Assembly (NCBI GenBank): GCA_949775045.1
Contig: OX459103.1
Coordinates: forward strand, 889,501-953,500
Direction: 5' to 3'
From: Metridium senile
Taxonomy: Eukaryota; Cnidaria; Anthozoa; Actiniaria; Metridiidae
DNA length: 64,000 bases
The notes under the pieces are model-generated. The model was not told the DNA's origin. It was given only the letters and a program-made list of their open reading frames with translations, and made no database searches. Shown piece after piece: positions 1 through 28,900 of the stretch (within the stretch, counting starts at the first letter, position 1; each line of letters begins with the position of its first letter). Made by a program: the position numbers and the translations under genes.

Positions 1-1007
1 CATGTTTATTACACTTGAGTTAAATGCAAACTATTGATGTGATGCATTGTACAGTATTTGAGAAACTCCTTGGTTGTATTTCAGTAAGTAAATGTGGATA
101 CATCGATTTACACTACAGAGATTATCTTAGTAACCAGTAAAAAAAATTAACACAGAAAGAATGATGAACGTTTTTAGTAGTAGATTAATTTTTAAATATT
201 GAGAGACAAATTTATAAATATTGAGAGTTATATATATATTTTATCTTTTTTAATATCGATGTATTTTGTAAATTTATTATTATTATTATTGCTATACTTT
301 TAATCTTATACTAATGTAAAAAAGGATATGTATTTTTATCTTATTAATAAAGACTTACTATCATTATTTTATTATTATTACTACTCAGTCCTTTTTCAGT
401 TACCGCCTGTACCTTGATTTGCACAGTAATTGATAACCAATATACCCATAAACAATTGTTCAGTTATTGTCGATCCATCGATTTACCTAGCTACATTTCA
501 GTAACCACTTCTTGCTTTTCTCTATACTGTAATTTCTTGCTTTCTGTTGAACTTCTATAGTTTCTTTTCATATCATCTGTTTCTTTTCATCGTTTCTGTA
601 GAAGCCTTTTTGTCGCAGCTTTGAAGGCTTAAACTACATGTTGTATTCAAAACATATAGCCATGCCCAAGTATTACTTTTTTAATTTTGGAAATTTTAAT
701 CGCTATCTATATAATAGACAGTACAGAACATCACATGGTCTTGGACTTGTAAAATCCGTATCTCCATGCACCCACGTAATTATATTCTCTATTTCAAAAT
801 CAATGTCAAATACAAATAGTTCAAAAACCTAATGGAAACGACAATCACATATATAAATATTAGAGTTAAGATAGATCATTTATCACTAACTGATAGAAGG
901 ATCAAGTATATCTATATTCAGGAAGGTTTCAAAAGGGAGCTCTGAGGATTTGTCAAACAATACATTTTTACAAAGTACGACTCCCTTGTACTGCCATATT
1001 TCGTTTA

Positions 1008-1275
1008 TCGTCTACACTTAGTTCAAAAAAGGTTATCGGAGATAATTGGCGATTGCACGACTGAAAGAAACTGTGGTTCTTAATATAATATGCAAATAGC
1101 TCTTTAAAACCGAAAACAATGAATTTACCTTGATGTGTTTTTAGGCTCTAAAACACAAAGACAACCCTTAAAAGTTTGTACTTCATGAATTTAATTTGAC
1201 TTGTCTAAAAAGAGTACCTAAAGTACGTACCCAATCGGCAATTCTCTCCAACAACCTTTTTTGAAATAGGTATAT
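1008..1275. mobile_element. Foldback MITE, TATACACCTATTTCAA-tip family
   Basis: The ends are inverted copies of a tip close to TATACACCTATTTCAAAA, followed by arms with GGTTRTCGGAGA and GGCGATTGCACGACTGAAAG on one side and their complements on the other. A near-identical copy lies at 28009-28297 in the duplicated segment. No coding capacity is seen. Confidence 0.6.
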
Positions 1276-1295
1276 AATGCTGTACTGTGTATTAT

Positions 1296-1890
1296 GGGAT
1301 ATGTGTGCACGTGGCGCACTTCAGGCCTTCCAAAATAGAGCAGCTAGAGTAATAACCATCTACAATTATAATAAAAGATCAGTGGAGACTCTGGATGAGC
1401 TCAAATGGGATATTTAAGCAATCAGATTATATATAGCTTAATATATAGATCAATCAATGGAAGTGTACCACATTACTTGACTGAAATTTGTAGTACAGTA
1501 AAAACCGCATAAAAGAACACACGATTTTCGGTTCAGCCTGATTTTGTTCTTATATATCTTACCTATTGTTCTTATGGTACTTTGTTGAACAAAATTTCAG
1601 CCCGAGTGTTCTTAATCCACTTGTTCTTTTAAACGGGTTTTTACTGTAGTACGAACTCTGTGCATTCGCATAATCTATCAGAGAAACTCAACATTTAATT
1701 GTTAGACTGCGAGCATTCCGTATTTATCCCTCCGGATTCCGAGGAAAACGAGAGAAAAATGAGCTTTTAATGAAATGCGGACGAGGGAGGATTGGGCCCA
1801 ATCTAATAATGTAATACCACGACCACGTGATTTAACTGGGAAACACAGCCTCAATTATAGAGGAGCAGATCCCTGGAATATTTTTTATAT
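1296..1890 (+). pseudogene. Non-LTR reverse transcriptase C-terminal remnant
   Basis: One frame reads ALQAFQNRAARVIT followed by a run ending ELKWDI and a stop. This is the post-palm QNRAARVIT block of Jockey/CR1-like reverse transcriptases. Further on, HYLTEICS and YRGADPWNIF correspond to later C-terminal blocks (usual form YRG..LWN). Stops and frame changes make it dead. It is interrupted at 1496-1646 by a TA-flanked MITE. The copy at 28314-28900 carries the same MITE, so insertion came before the segmental duplication. Confidence 0.7.
1496..1646. mobile_element. Tc1/mariner-type MITE in RT remnant
   Basis: Inverted ends CAGTAAAAACCGC and its near-complement CGGGTTTTTACTG are flanked by TA on both sides, as expected for Tc1/mariner elements. 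Removing it rejoins the RT reading frame (HYLTEICS then SVHSHNLSEK). The internal sequence is non-coding. The partner copy is 28510-28665. Confidence 0.7.
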
Positions 1891-2390
1891 ATATTATATA
1901 TGTTTTTATATCTCATTATTATTACATGTATATTATGTATTCCTTTGCATAATGTCCTCCCTATTTCAGCCCTCCCCCTGATTGCCCCATGTAGGGGAAT
2001 CCGGAATTCACGTAAAAATTGGCTTTGGAATCCGGAATCCAATCTCATGCAATCCTAGTATGTCACAACATGCCTCCCTATATTTATTTACCAGCAATGT
2101 CCCTCATAGGGGGCGATTATGATAATTATTGCACAGTCCTTAGAGTACATTTATGTCCCAACTATAATATTAGTGCTTAATGGTTAGCAGGAACTATGGA
2201 GTGAACACGTTTATCTTAAAACGTTGGCCAGCCGTATCTGTCATGTATTGGGATCCCTTTGTAACGGGTTACCTGTGGCAGTATACACATGTAAGATGGC
2301 GGACGAATATATCAGTGTTTATAATCCAGTTCAATCTAGCAGTTTACTGAGCCATCCGCTATCACAAGACACTACAGTATCTTATTCGCA
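1891..2390. other. Gene A 3' flank, no gene seen
   Basis: This stretch is AT-rich and matches about 28.9-29.44 kb with indels. I see no coding sequence of its own. It probably contains the 3' UTR and poly(A) region of gene A, but I cannot fix a cleavage site. Confidence 0.4.
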
Positions 2391-18438
<16,048 letters not shown>

Positions 18439-19130
18439 ACTTTCAGGACAAGTATTAACGGCAAACAGAATAAGTAAGCTGTGACAAGAAATATTTTCTT
18501 ATGGACTTGCAAGCACTGTTGACTGTATCTAACCCTGAAGATATTGATGAATTGATGTTCTTTGAAGCAGAGATATATTTATTAATTAGTGATTATTGAC
18601 GCAAAGATACATTATATTCCTGTAAGACTGCCTAAAGGTGGCCCCCTGGCGATGTCTTTTGTTAAGTTTGCAAAACCTTATGAGCTTGTTATGCCTCACC
18701 AATTTGAAAACAAAACAACACGTACAATGCTAAAATTAGCCCCTAAATGTAGTCATAAAGGAATATTCTAGATTTAATGTCTGTTTCTTTGATTTTCTAG
18801 ATGTAATTTTGTTTGTTTGTTAGAGTATTAAAGAAACGTTTAATGACTTTTATGTGATTTTGCGAAACTGAAAATGTTTTGTTAACTTCGTATTATCAAA
18901 ATCAGTGTGCGATGCGTATAATATGTTTAATTAAACTATTTTAAATAATATCTGTATTGATTTATGGAGACATTAAAAGTTATATAAACTAGAGTTAAAT
19001 TGAGAGAGTAGGGCATAAGGATTTATATAAACTAGTGTTATGGTAAATTTGAAAGAGTGGCTTAAGGATTTATATAAACTAGAGTTAATTTGAAAGGTAG
19101 GGCATAAGGATTTATATAAACTAGGGTTAA
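18439..19130. promoter_or_regulatory. Likely 5' UTR/promoter side of gene A
   Basis: About 200 bp upstream of the signal exon match the same region of gene B (35063-35300), including CACTGTTGACTGTRT, TTCTTTGAAGCAGAGATAT and GTTYGCAAAACCTTA. Conservation here is expected for a promoter or 5' UTR but may simply reflect duplication age. A 41-bp minisatellite begins at about 18980. No start site can be fixed. Confidence 0.4.
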
Positions 19131-21326
19131 CTCTTTCCCTACTGCGCCTTTAAAAACCAGTCCCTCAGGACTGGTGACTTCAAAAAATTGTAGCTTTCTC
19201 GCTTTGAAAGTCATGGCTCTAATATATAGTTAACTGTGTTACCTGGTAAGTTCCACAACATCTGACACTTAATTGATCGACTGAGATCCGTATTTATAAA
19301 CTACAGAGTCCTTTGTGTTAAGGTGAACGTTAAAATGTGCGTTTTTGCGCCATAGAACAACCTCGATAAACCTCAGTTTTCACCTCTGATTTTTATACCA
19401 ATAATATCATTTAAAAAGCAAAATTCGGCATTCACAGAACACATTAGCACCAGCTCTTTTGATTTCTTAATTTTTTATGATCTAACATCTTCCACGAGCC
19501 GCACAACAGCCGTTTCTTTTAGCCTACTAACGCCAAAACGCGTTTCTCCATTTAATAACGAAAAGCATTGTGGGTAATTATGCAAATCATCGACAGCACA
19601 TGGCCCAGACCACAATTCTTTATAGATTTTTTATAGATTTTTTAAGTGCCCAGTCACCCGCTCCAACCGGAAAAAAATTGCACCGATTGCCATCTTTATA
19701 AGGCGAAAATCAACAAAATTGCCTTGGTTGGTTCTGGTATCTACTACAAGACGACCAGGAAAGCGATTTTACTCCAACGACGCCATTGTCAATAGACATA
19801 GCTGCTGGCGCTATTTTCTTTGTAAAATCGTCTTCCACCTTCGAATTCGTCCAAAAGAGCGTCTCCACCACCTAGAAAAACTTAATGATGCATGACTAGG
19901 GGCTCTTGTAGTAGCAAATGACTGAAAAAAGCACTTAGAAACTGGATTTTAGCTCAATTCAGGGTCGAAGTGTTGACTCGGAATCTGACGAGCTGAAATC
20001 CGCAAGGCGTTCCTAGAACCCTTGAGCCATCGGTAACTCGAAACAGCAACAGTTTCTCTGACAACGCCTTATTTGGAATTGAAATCGATTTTTTTTACTT
20101 TTCGCATTAAGAGCGAGTCCGCGTGAAAACCATGCAGACCAGTCTACACCGTACATCACCGATTTTGTTCAAACTTAGCTCGATTGTACATCTTAGTTAA
20201 CTTATTACTTTGGTGAATTTTTTTGGCTTTAAATTAAAAAGGCTTAAAGTTACAACCGTTTGAGTATTTTACCCTAAAAACGGTCAAAATTTGCATAAAA
20301 TATACCTAAAGTTTTACGGCCTCGTATATCCTTTGCAGATTGTTTCCTGCACCAACATTCTGCCCACGTTTAGCACATTATCGTATTAGTACTTTAAGTT
20401 GAATAAAAAGTCGTGAAACAAATATTGGGTTGTTTTATAAAGGGTTGAGTTATTGCTATTTTTCAGCTTTGACGAAAAGTGTAAAAATATGCTCTAGAAA
20501 AGAGCTATTTGCACCTATCCGGCAGTTATTCATATAACTTTGAAACCTTTATCAGATAGTATGATGATAGAGACAGTGTTTTATCGAAAAAAAAGTCTGT
20601 AAAGTATTTATTTTTCAAGCGAAAAATAACTAAGAAAATAATGAAATTTACATTGTTTGAAGTTGTATCGTGACAAAACTAAATATACAACAAATCTACA
20701 ACACGCTAAATATGATCCCAATATAATCATAATAATCATAATAATCAATTATATGAATTAAAATAATGATATTCATCATTATATAAGATAATTTTACAAC
20801 AAATAACTAAGTTTTAGGCCTTGTAAGCCGAATACAGTATAATGTTTTGTCTGTCTACCTTCGGCTTTTCTATGTCTGGTAAAAACGATAATTCATAATA
20901 TTTTTTTCACAATATTATCATTTTTTGAAATAAAATAATTTTTACAGTATTCGAATTATGCATTTATTAACCTCACGCACAACATGTTAAAGAAATTATT
21001 GAACTCATGCGGTTGCTAAAAACAGAAACAGACAAAGTAACAGTGTACTATATAAAACTATGTAACCTTTTTAATTTATTATTTTCCTGATTATGATCAC
21101 TCTCCAGGGATATGAATACGTTTTCATAAAAATATATTGTTAAAGTTCTAGCAAGATACATTTTATTAAAAGACATACATTTTACTTCAAGTGTTCTCTT
21201 TGTTGTTTTGCATAAATTAGAAATTGACATTCGACTAATTGGCATGTTTGGTAGACACCGACATTAATTCTCATTTTACGTGCATTAGTTGAGGTTAATT
21301 TTGACATACAGTAATAATATTATTTT

Positions 21327-21731
21327 ATGGCGGTTTTCTCTTTTCACAATCTGTCTGTGGAAAATTATGGAAGTTCTCGAAGAAACAATGACACCTGTTT
21401 TGTTTTGCTGCCTTTAAAATCTTGTACAAAGATTATCTGCACCCATCTACTTGACTGTTTAAAAACTTCTTCCAAAGATGTGGAGTACGAGTGGGAACTT
21501 TGTTTTTTAAGAGCTGGTGTTTTTAAAACTGAAAATACAGATGATATGACAATATGTCCGCTGCATAGAGACCACTTTGGTTTAGGCTGGCGTCCCAGTC
21601 GAGTCTGTAAGCATCCCCACACGATTCAAAAGTCTGTCAGAGGTGGACATGCAAAGCGTATTTCTCAAGAGATGTTCGAAACATGGGGAATGTTATGCGA
21701 AATTGGTCAAGGTATTGTTACATCTAAGTAA
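21327..21731 (+). CDS. Uncharacterised protein, Cys/His-rich exon
   Basis: A 134-codon frame. Notable blocks are WELCFLRAGVF, MTICPLHRDHFGLGWRPSR and VCKHPHTIQKSVRG. The C-P-L-H-R...GWRPSR...C-x-H-P pattern resembles a recurrent domain in uncharacterised invertebrate proteins, possibly zinc-binding; I do not know its function. It may end at the TAA or splice at GTATTG or GTAAGG just before it. It is carried inside the piggyBac-like element. Confidence 0.5.
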   Translation: MAVFSFHNLSVENYGSSRRNNDTCFVLLPLKSCTKIICTHLLDCLKTSSKDVEYEWELCFLRAGVFKTENTDDMTICPLHRDHFGLGWRPSRVCKHPHTIQKSVRGGHAKRISQEMFETWGMLCEIGQGIVTSK

Positions 21732-22376
21732 GGGTTGCATTTTCGATCCCATCTGAGTTTCGGTGAAATTAAAAATACTAAATAGTTTATTTAATATCGT
21801 TTAAAGGAATTTTCATTGAATACTATATATATTGACAACTAGTATTGAAGAGCTTTGAATTGAGCCGTTTCTTTTTTACGTTGAGATATCTAGAGAGTGA
21901 ATAAGATGAATCTGGATTACCATCGATTTTTAAGTATTAAAATACTTGCCATTCCCGCCAAACGACTGTGAAGCGATTCTCTTCCGTCAATCAAACATAA
22001 TTGGTCTAGTCTAGTGATAATTACTATAAACAACTGACAATGTGAACAAAAAAAACAGCTAGGTAAAAAATATTATTTCAAATAGAATAGTTGGTCCAAA
22101 AAATATACATTTATTTAGTTTTAACGTTCTAATACCCGTAGAATACATCGTTAGGCTAAAATTTGTTTTCACTGACATTAGTATGCAAATATTTAATCGC
22201 AATAGACAAGTTTGTTTGACGGAAGAGAATCGCTAACTCACTTTACGATCTCTGTTGGGCCGGCATTATTTTATTTTATTGCTATTATCACTATTATTTC
22301 ATTCCATTTTTTATGTCATAATAACATGCTTTTCTGAAAGTTAACTCTAAAATAGTTAACGACCGGGAACCAGTTC

Positions 22377-22487
22377 ATGACAGTTGATTGTTTAGTACTG
22401 ATAATCACACTTGGCTACGCTGTCGTTGTCATTTGGATAATTTCCACGTTTTCGACTTTTATTTTACGAATCTGCTGTCTTAAAGAT
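22377..22487 (+). CDS. Candidate exon encoding one TM helix
   Basis: ATG at 22377 opens 37 codons up to a GTAAGT donor: CLVLIITLGYAVVVIWIIST then FSTFILRICCLKD. The stretch is strongly hydrophobic and ends in a Cys-rich basic edge. Whether it belongs to the same gene as 21327-21731 is unknown. Confidence 0.35.
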
Positions 22488-22925
22488 GTAAGTTTCGAAT
22501 ATCAGTTATACATATTAAAATCAACTCAAGGCTCTTTGTTGTAATTTGAACCATTTGATCAGCTTAGCATTATCGTTGATGCAAACTCGGCATGTTTTTG
22601 TGTGTATTTCTTTCGGAAAAAAAAAACAGCGTATAGTTAAAATATTTTAACATTGTACATTTATGACTTCTTAAATCGCCCTACTACATTAGCTGTTGTT
22701 TTTAGGTAAGTATTTTAAAACTTATCGGCTTTTTTAGTCGCAAATGGTCATTAGTCTTATGATTGGATACGTGTAAAAACGCGAAATTTGTGATACTGTA
22801 TCTCTTCATCCTTAAAACTTTACAGAATTTTTTTTCTTTGTATTTGTTAACCATTGTCAGTTGTACATAAAAGTCAAACTTTGTGGTTTTAAAAAGTTGC
22901 CGGATCTTGTATATCGAATTGTTAA

Positions 22926-23760
22926 TGTACGAGTCAAATCCAAAGGTGCCCATCCCCCCCCCCCCCGGGCAAACCCCCGGGCATTTGACTTTTTGAAAAA
23001 AAATTGGTCAAATTCCCCACCATCTGGGCAAACTGAACAGTCAAATGCCCCACTATTGAAACAACAGAATGGTCAAATGCCCGCCCCTCAGCCCGCCCCT
23101 CGAGTCAGTGATAAACTCAAATTTTACTTTAAGTAGAAAAGAAAATACTTAAACTTCCTTCTACTACATGACGTCTCATGAACATGGTAGACAAAACTTG
23201 TACAATCTATTAATATGAAGGGAAATTTCAAAAAACGTTGAAGAAGAGAATGGTTATTGGCAATTTTTGATTGGTGATTGCACGACCGAAAGATGGATCT
23301 CGATATAATTCACAAATCTATCTTAAAAACTGAAAGAACTTGGATTTTCTTTGCACTTTTCGACTCTAAAACACAAAGACAAGCATTTATACTTCGTTAA
23401 TTTAATTTTACTTGTGAAAGAACAGTACCCAGAGCTCCTTTGCAATCGCTGTTCGTCAATCGCCAATTCTTTCTGACGTTTTTTGAGATAGGTGTATAAC
23501 AAGGAAAAACTATCTATCAATTCTTTGCTTTTCGTTTCCGTTCCCGTGTGACTTTTGCCTGATCATGGGCTACCTGTGGTTAGGACTCCAATGCTTTCTG
23601 GGTATTTTTAAAGATGGCCGACACTCGTCAAATGCCCGCCCGTTCAAGTAGCTAATCGGCGTCAAATTCCCCACTATACGGAACCCAAGTCTTGTCAAAT
23701 GCCCGGGGTTTGCCCGGGGGGGGGGGGGGGGGATGGGCACCTTTGGATTTGACTCGTACA
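22926..23760. mobile_element. 835-bp TIR element with poly-C arms
   Basis: Ends TGTACGAGTCAAATCCAAAG and its exact complement, with GGTGCCCATC, a C13-17 tract and CGGGCAAACCCCGGGCATTT repeated inverted inside. TAA flanks both sides (22923-22925 and 23761-23763), compatible with a PIF/Harbinger-type target. It is nested in the piggyBac-like element and itself contains a foldback MITE. Confidence 0.75.
23218..23502. mobile_element. Foldback MITE nested in nested element
   Basis: The right tip TTTTTTGAGATAGGTGTATA and a decayed left tip belong to the TATACACCTATTTCAA family; arms share TTGGCGATTG and GCACGACCGAAAG with the copies at 1008 and 28009. This is the third nesting level. Confidence 0.55.
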
Positions 23761-24640
23761 TAAGAATGCATACTCAAAATGTAGATTTCATAGCCAGACA
23801 TGTAAATAAGCAAAAATTTTCTTTATATAAATATTTTGATACTTTGATACTGTCGTTGTATTTATTATATGTTGTAGTAGGTCTGTACGAATTCCAGGTA
23901 AGAAAAAAGCTATATTTTTAGAGAAATTGATTTGTAAAGTTGGTGTAAATTTCAAGCAATTTTTATCGTTCGTCTGACTACATTCCCTTAAACCTCGATA
24001 TCTGCTAGAGAATTTAATATTTTTGTTTTATATTGCACACAGTTAATATTTACACTAAAATACATATCTCGGCCAAAAATGAAAGAAATCGGTGATACCC
24101 GTTGTAGACACATTTTTCGATTTTGCATGGTTTTCACACGGACTCGCTCTTAAAAACAGTCAAAAATCCAATAATAGTCTCCGTAGGCAAAGAGTTAAGG
24201 TTAATTTAAAAGAGTGGCATAAGGATTTATATAAACTAGAGTTTATTTGAAAGAGTAGCATAAGGATTTATATAAACTAGAGTTAATTTGAAAGAGTAGC
24301 ATAAGGATTTATATAAACTAGAGTTAATTTGAAAGAGTAGCATAAGGATTTATATAAACTAGAGTTAATTTGAAAGAGTAGCATAAGGATTTATATAAAA
24401 TAGAGTTAATTTGAAAGAGTAGGGCATAAGGATTTATTCATTGAAAGTTTGTTTTATACAATTTTCGTTTCAATTTTAAGACAATGCAACATTTCATCGA
24501 TATTAGACTGGGATGCGGAACGTTTTATCTTTTTTGTTGATGTAATTGCCGACTCTATGTGTATTGTCTAGACCTCCTACCTTCCCATTAAAATAATCAT
24601 GAAAGAACTGCAGAGAAATGTTTGTGAGATTTTTTTACAT

Positions 24641-24944
24641 CTATTTCAAAAAAACATTGTCGCAACTTATAAAGCAACAAGCATGAAGCCAAGACCGAAA
24701 TGAATGCTAGCTTTGTGTTGGTGATGTATTGAAATCATACTTATTATAATCATAATTATCAATAGAATTGATTATAATACAATGAAAATAAATAAATAAA
24801 TTAATTAATTGGGGTATTAATGCTTTTGAAAGCAAGACTAATTTCAATGCATTACCTGCACAAAACCAGCATTCATTTCGGTCTTGGCTTCATGCTTGTT
24901 GCTTACAAGCTGCGACAATGTTTTTTTAAATAGGTGCATACAGA
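24641..24944. mobile_element. Foldback MITE with unrelated arms
   Basis: The tips read ACATCTATTTCAAAAAAAC and GTTTTTTTAAATAGGTGCAT. The arms carry TTGTCGCAACTTATAAAGCA, ACAAGCATGAAGCCAAGACC and GAAATGAATGC, then their complements. The tip is of the TATACACCTATTTCAA family, but the arms differ from all other copies. Confidence 0.7.
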
Positions 24945-26796
24945 ATCACTTCCCAATCAGACAGAATCTTCAAAATGGGGTTAAAATAAGTTTTAGCAGT
25001 TTTGTCGCCACATAATATGATAACTAGATAAAAGAGACGAAGGGCTTTTACTCCGACAAAGGGCTAAAGCTCGAAACGTCAGTAAAGTTAAGTCAACATT
25101 TGAGGCTACTGTCCTCCATATATGGAGGTGTAGCCTTATTGCTGTCGTGAATGTAAGACCGTAACAAAGACAAAAACACGTTTCTGATTGGTTAATCCAA
25201 AATTCAAAATGGTGGACGACTCAGTGAAATTTCGAGAATTCGAAACAATGGCCAGCTTTGAACGATCGAAGCGTTTATGTTTTGGCTGCTACTTCAAGGG
25301 CACTAGAACGCTACCTTTATGTTCAAATTAACGTGTACTTATCGTTGATAGTGAATAAAGGTCCTAGTTATCATAAAACTCTTCTAAATAGTCGATATTC
25401 AGCTGTTTTTAGCATCAGTTTGACCTCTTGTTTACTCGGTTTAGCGATCTCTCCAACGGTTCGATTTCATACTCTGTGAATATGTACCGCTGTCCCATTT
25501 AACGCCGTCGCGCCTAGATAAACATGAATGCGACTCGATGTGGTGTTGGTGCGGTGTTGCGGTTTTCGAGACCCCAAATGTCCCCCTCCATGATGTTACG
25601 AGTGATAAAAAGAAATCATCCAATAATATATAAAATATGTCTTACATCAACAGTTTTTATCATAGCAAATCAAAATACGATGGCGGCGGTTAACGGCTGA
25701 ATACATGATTGTGTGGGCTAAATTAGAAGCTAAATTGTTACTCTTTTGTACTGATGTTACGCATGATAAAAAAATCTTTCAACAATTTAATAAAAAATAT
25801 GCTTTACATCAACTGTTATTAATTTAGCAAATCAAAAGACGATGGCGGCGGTTAACGGCTGAATACTTCTTAACTTTGAATGAGTGAACAGTATAGCTAT
25901 ATTCAAGAACGGACAATACCCCCCAGCGGTGACTCGGCGAAAACTTACAGAACAACAAACTAGTTGATTTTTTTTCCGCGTTCCAACGCACGATAGTAAC
26001 AATATCGACTGTGTCGGCGATAGATCAAATGATTCATAGTTATAGATGAATGAATCTTAACTATAAATGAATGATTAAACATATTAATTCCGCGGCGTTT
26101 TTTTATATATTGACGACAAGAAAATTAAAGAAAATAACTGAATCATTTTGTGAAAATAGAAGTTATTTTTCACAACTATAATAAGATTTTGGCGTTTTGA
26201 TGACGTCACGTGAGAATAGATTGGTTTACTTGAACAAAGATGGAATACTATGTGGAGTGACGTGGTCTAGAAGCATAGAATATTCTAGTAATAAAGTCGA
26301 TACGATATGATATGGTGCTCATTCTGAGTCACATACGAAATAAATAAACGATCAATGCATGCATATGAAGAAGAAGTCTTTAGAATATTTATTAATTTAT
26401 AAAGCGCCAACATTTTCATCAGCGAGTAAACTAGTATAGGCTGCGTCGGTGTTTGATATAAACGATAGGTAATAGAATGAAATTTGTAACACCGTAAAAA
26501 ATAGAAATAGAAACTAGCGAGTAAACTAGTATAGGCTGCGGAAAAAATTCTAAAATTAACTTAACTGTTAACCTCTTATTTATTTATATATCGATATCCA
26601 TTTGTTGATTCGTTCATCTCATCCATCCATCCAATCATTAATCTTTTTATACATATATCCATCAGCAACACCTTATCTTACGTCTAGAATACAGAGCGTT
26701 AAACAAACAATATGCACAAACAACATCTTATATGGTTTGTTTATCAGTAAATATACGTATTTGAACCGGTATAAGTTTACTACTTTTATAATTTAC
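24945..26796. other. Intergenic stretch between units A and B
   Basis: Contents: part of the dispersed CTAGCGAG repeat (about 25.04-25.10 and 26.42-26.54 kb), a small hairpin AGGCTAC...CCTCCATATATGGAGG at about 25.10 kb, and a two-copy direct repeat of about 170 bp (GATGGCGGCGGTTAACGGCT at about 25.68 and 25.84 kb). No convincing gene is seen; the open frame near 25258-25479 has no recognised features. Confidence 0.5.
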
Positions 26797-26985
26797 CAAG
26801 TGGTCAAGGTAGCAGGATTTTATAGGTATTTCAATGAATAGTACACACAGTTTTAATCTAAACATGTATTGGATGTTGTTTATTATTTACCAAGTGGTCA
26901 AGGTAGCAGGATTTTATAGGTATTTCAATGAATAGTACACACAGTTTTAATTTAAACATGTATTGGATGTTGTTTATTATTTACT
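26797..26985. repeat. 95-bp direct duplication at unit B boundary
   Basis: TTTACCAAGTGGTCAAGGTA, GCAGGATTTTATAGGTATTT and ACATGTATTGGATGTTGTTT occur twice in a row. A diverged relative at 38.3-38.4 kb borders unit C, so this block marks the junction of the duplicated units. Confidence 0.85.
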
Positions 26986-28008
26986 TCATGTTTATTACAC
27001 TTGAGTTAAATGCAAACTATTGATGTGATGCATTGCACAGTATTTGAGAATCTCCTTGGTTGTATTTCAGTAAGTAAATGTGGATCACATCGATTTATAC
27101 TACAGAGATTATCTTAGTAACCACTAAAAAAAAAAAAAAAATTAACACAGAAAGAATGATGAACGTTTTTAGTAGTAGACTAATTTTTAAATATTGAGAG
27201 ACAAATTTATAAATATTGAGAGTTATATATATTTTATCTTTTTTAATATCGATGTATTTTGTAAATTTATTATTATTATTATTATTATTGCTATACTTTT
27301 TTAAAATCTTATACTGATGTAAAATAGGATATGTATTTTTATCTTATTAATAAAGACTTACTATTATTATTTTATTATTATTACTACGCAGTCCTTTTTC
27401 AGTTACCGCCTGTACCTTGATTTGCACAGTAATTGATAGCCAATATACCCATAAACAATTGTTCAGTTATTGTCGATGCATCGATTTACCTAGCTATACA
27501 TTTCAGTAACAACTTCTTAGTTGCTTTTCTCTATACTGTAACTTCTTGCTTTCTGTTGAACTTCTAGTTTCTTTTCATATATCATCTGTTTCTTTCACTC
27601 GTTTCAGTAAAAGCCTTTTTTTCGCAGCTTTGAAGGCTTTTAAAAGCTACATGTTGTATTCAAAACATATAGCCAAGTATTACATTTTTTATTTTGGAAA
27701 TTTCATCGCTATCTATATAATAGACAGTACAGAACACCACATAGTAAAATCCGTATCTCCATGCACCCATGTAATTATATTCTCTATTTCAAAATCAATG
27801 TCAAAAACAAATAGTTCAAAAACCCAAGGGAAACGACAATCACATATATAAATATTAATTGGAGTTAAGATAGATCATTTATCACTAATAGAAGGATCAA
27901 GTATATCAAATATTCATGAAGGTTTCAAAAGGGAGCTCTGAGGATTTGTCAAACAATACATTTTTACAAAGTACGACTTCCTTGTACTGCCATATTTCGT
28001 TTATCGTA

Positions 28009-28297
28009 TACACCTATTTCAAAAACAAGGTTGTCGGAGATAATTGGCGATTGGCAATGAGCAATTTGCGATTGCACGACTGAAAGGAACTGTGGTTCTT
28101 GATATAATTCGTAAATAGCTCTTTAAAACCGAAAAAAATGGATTTTCCTTGTGTTTTTAGGCTCTAAAACACAAAGACAAACTTTAAAAGTTTGTACTTC
28201 ATGAATTTAATTTGACTTGTCTAAAAAGAGTACCGAAAGTACGTACGTACCCAATCGGCAATTCTCTCCGACAACCTTTTTGAAATAGGTATATATA
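28009..28297. mobile_element. Foldback MITE, copy of 1008-1275
   Basis: Tips TATACACCTATTTCAAAAAC and TTTTTGAAATAGGTATATA; arms with GGTTGTCGGAGATAATTGGC. It preserves the left tip better than its partner. Confidence 0.7.
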
Positions 28298-28313
28298 GTG
28301 GTGTACTGTGTAT

Positions 28314-28900
28314 TATGGGATATGTGTGCACGTGGCGCACTTCAGGCCTTCCAAAATAGAGCAGCTAGAGTAATAACCATCTACAATTATAATAAAAGAT
28401 CAGTGGAGACTCTGGATAAGCTCATATGGGATATTTAAGCAATCAGCTTATTTAATATATACATCAATCAATGGAAGTGCACCACATTACTTGACTGAAA
28501 TTTGTAGTACAGTAAAAACCGCATAAAAGAACACACGATTTTCGGTTCAGGCTGATTTTGTTCCTATATATCTTATATATTGTTCGTATGTATATGGTAC
28601 TTTGTTGACCACATTTCAGCCTGAGTGTTCTAAATCCACTTGTTCTTTTATGCGGGTTTTTACTGTAGTACGGCTCTGTGCATTCGCATAATCTACATCT
28701 GAGAAACTCAACATTTAATTGCTAGACTGAGAGCATTCCGTATTTATCCCTCCGGATTCCGAGGAAAACGAGAGAGAAAAGAGCTTTTAATGAAATGCAG
28801 ACGAGGGAGGATTGGGCCCAATCTAATAATGTAATACCATGACCACGTGATGTAACTGGGAAACACAGCCTCCATTATAGAGGAGCAGATCCCTGGAATA
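28314..28900 (+). pseudogene. Non-LTR RT remnant, copy of 1296-1890
   Basis: It shows the same ALQAFQNRAARVIT block and the same TA-flanked MITE (28510-28665) as the left copy, with independent point changes. Confidence 0.7.

Larger units (their letters stand above)
19131..24194. mobile_element. piggyBac-like element, 5.06 kb, TTAA target
   Basis: TTAA lies on both sides (19127-19130 and 24195-24198). The ends are inverted: CTCTTTCCCTACTGCG against CTCTTTGCCTACGGAG on the other strand. CYCTTTGCCTACGG-like tips next to TTAA are typical of piggyBac elements. A part of the right end (AAGAGCGAGTCCGYGTGAAA and ACCATGCA) is present again near 20.1 kb. No piggyBac transposase frame is visible, so it looks non-autonomous. 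It carries an uncharacterised 134-codon frame, a candidate TM exon, and nested insertions at 22926-23760 and 23218-23502. Confidence 0.75.
18980..24430. repeat. 41-bp minisatellite split by a piggyBac-like insertion
   Basis: Units AAGGATTTATATAAACTAGA plus GTTAATTTGAAAGAGTAGCA plus T occur at 18980-19130 and 24199-24430. The two blocks were one array. The 5-kb element at 19131-24194 landed in a TTAA within a unit. Confidence 0.9.
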
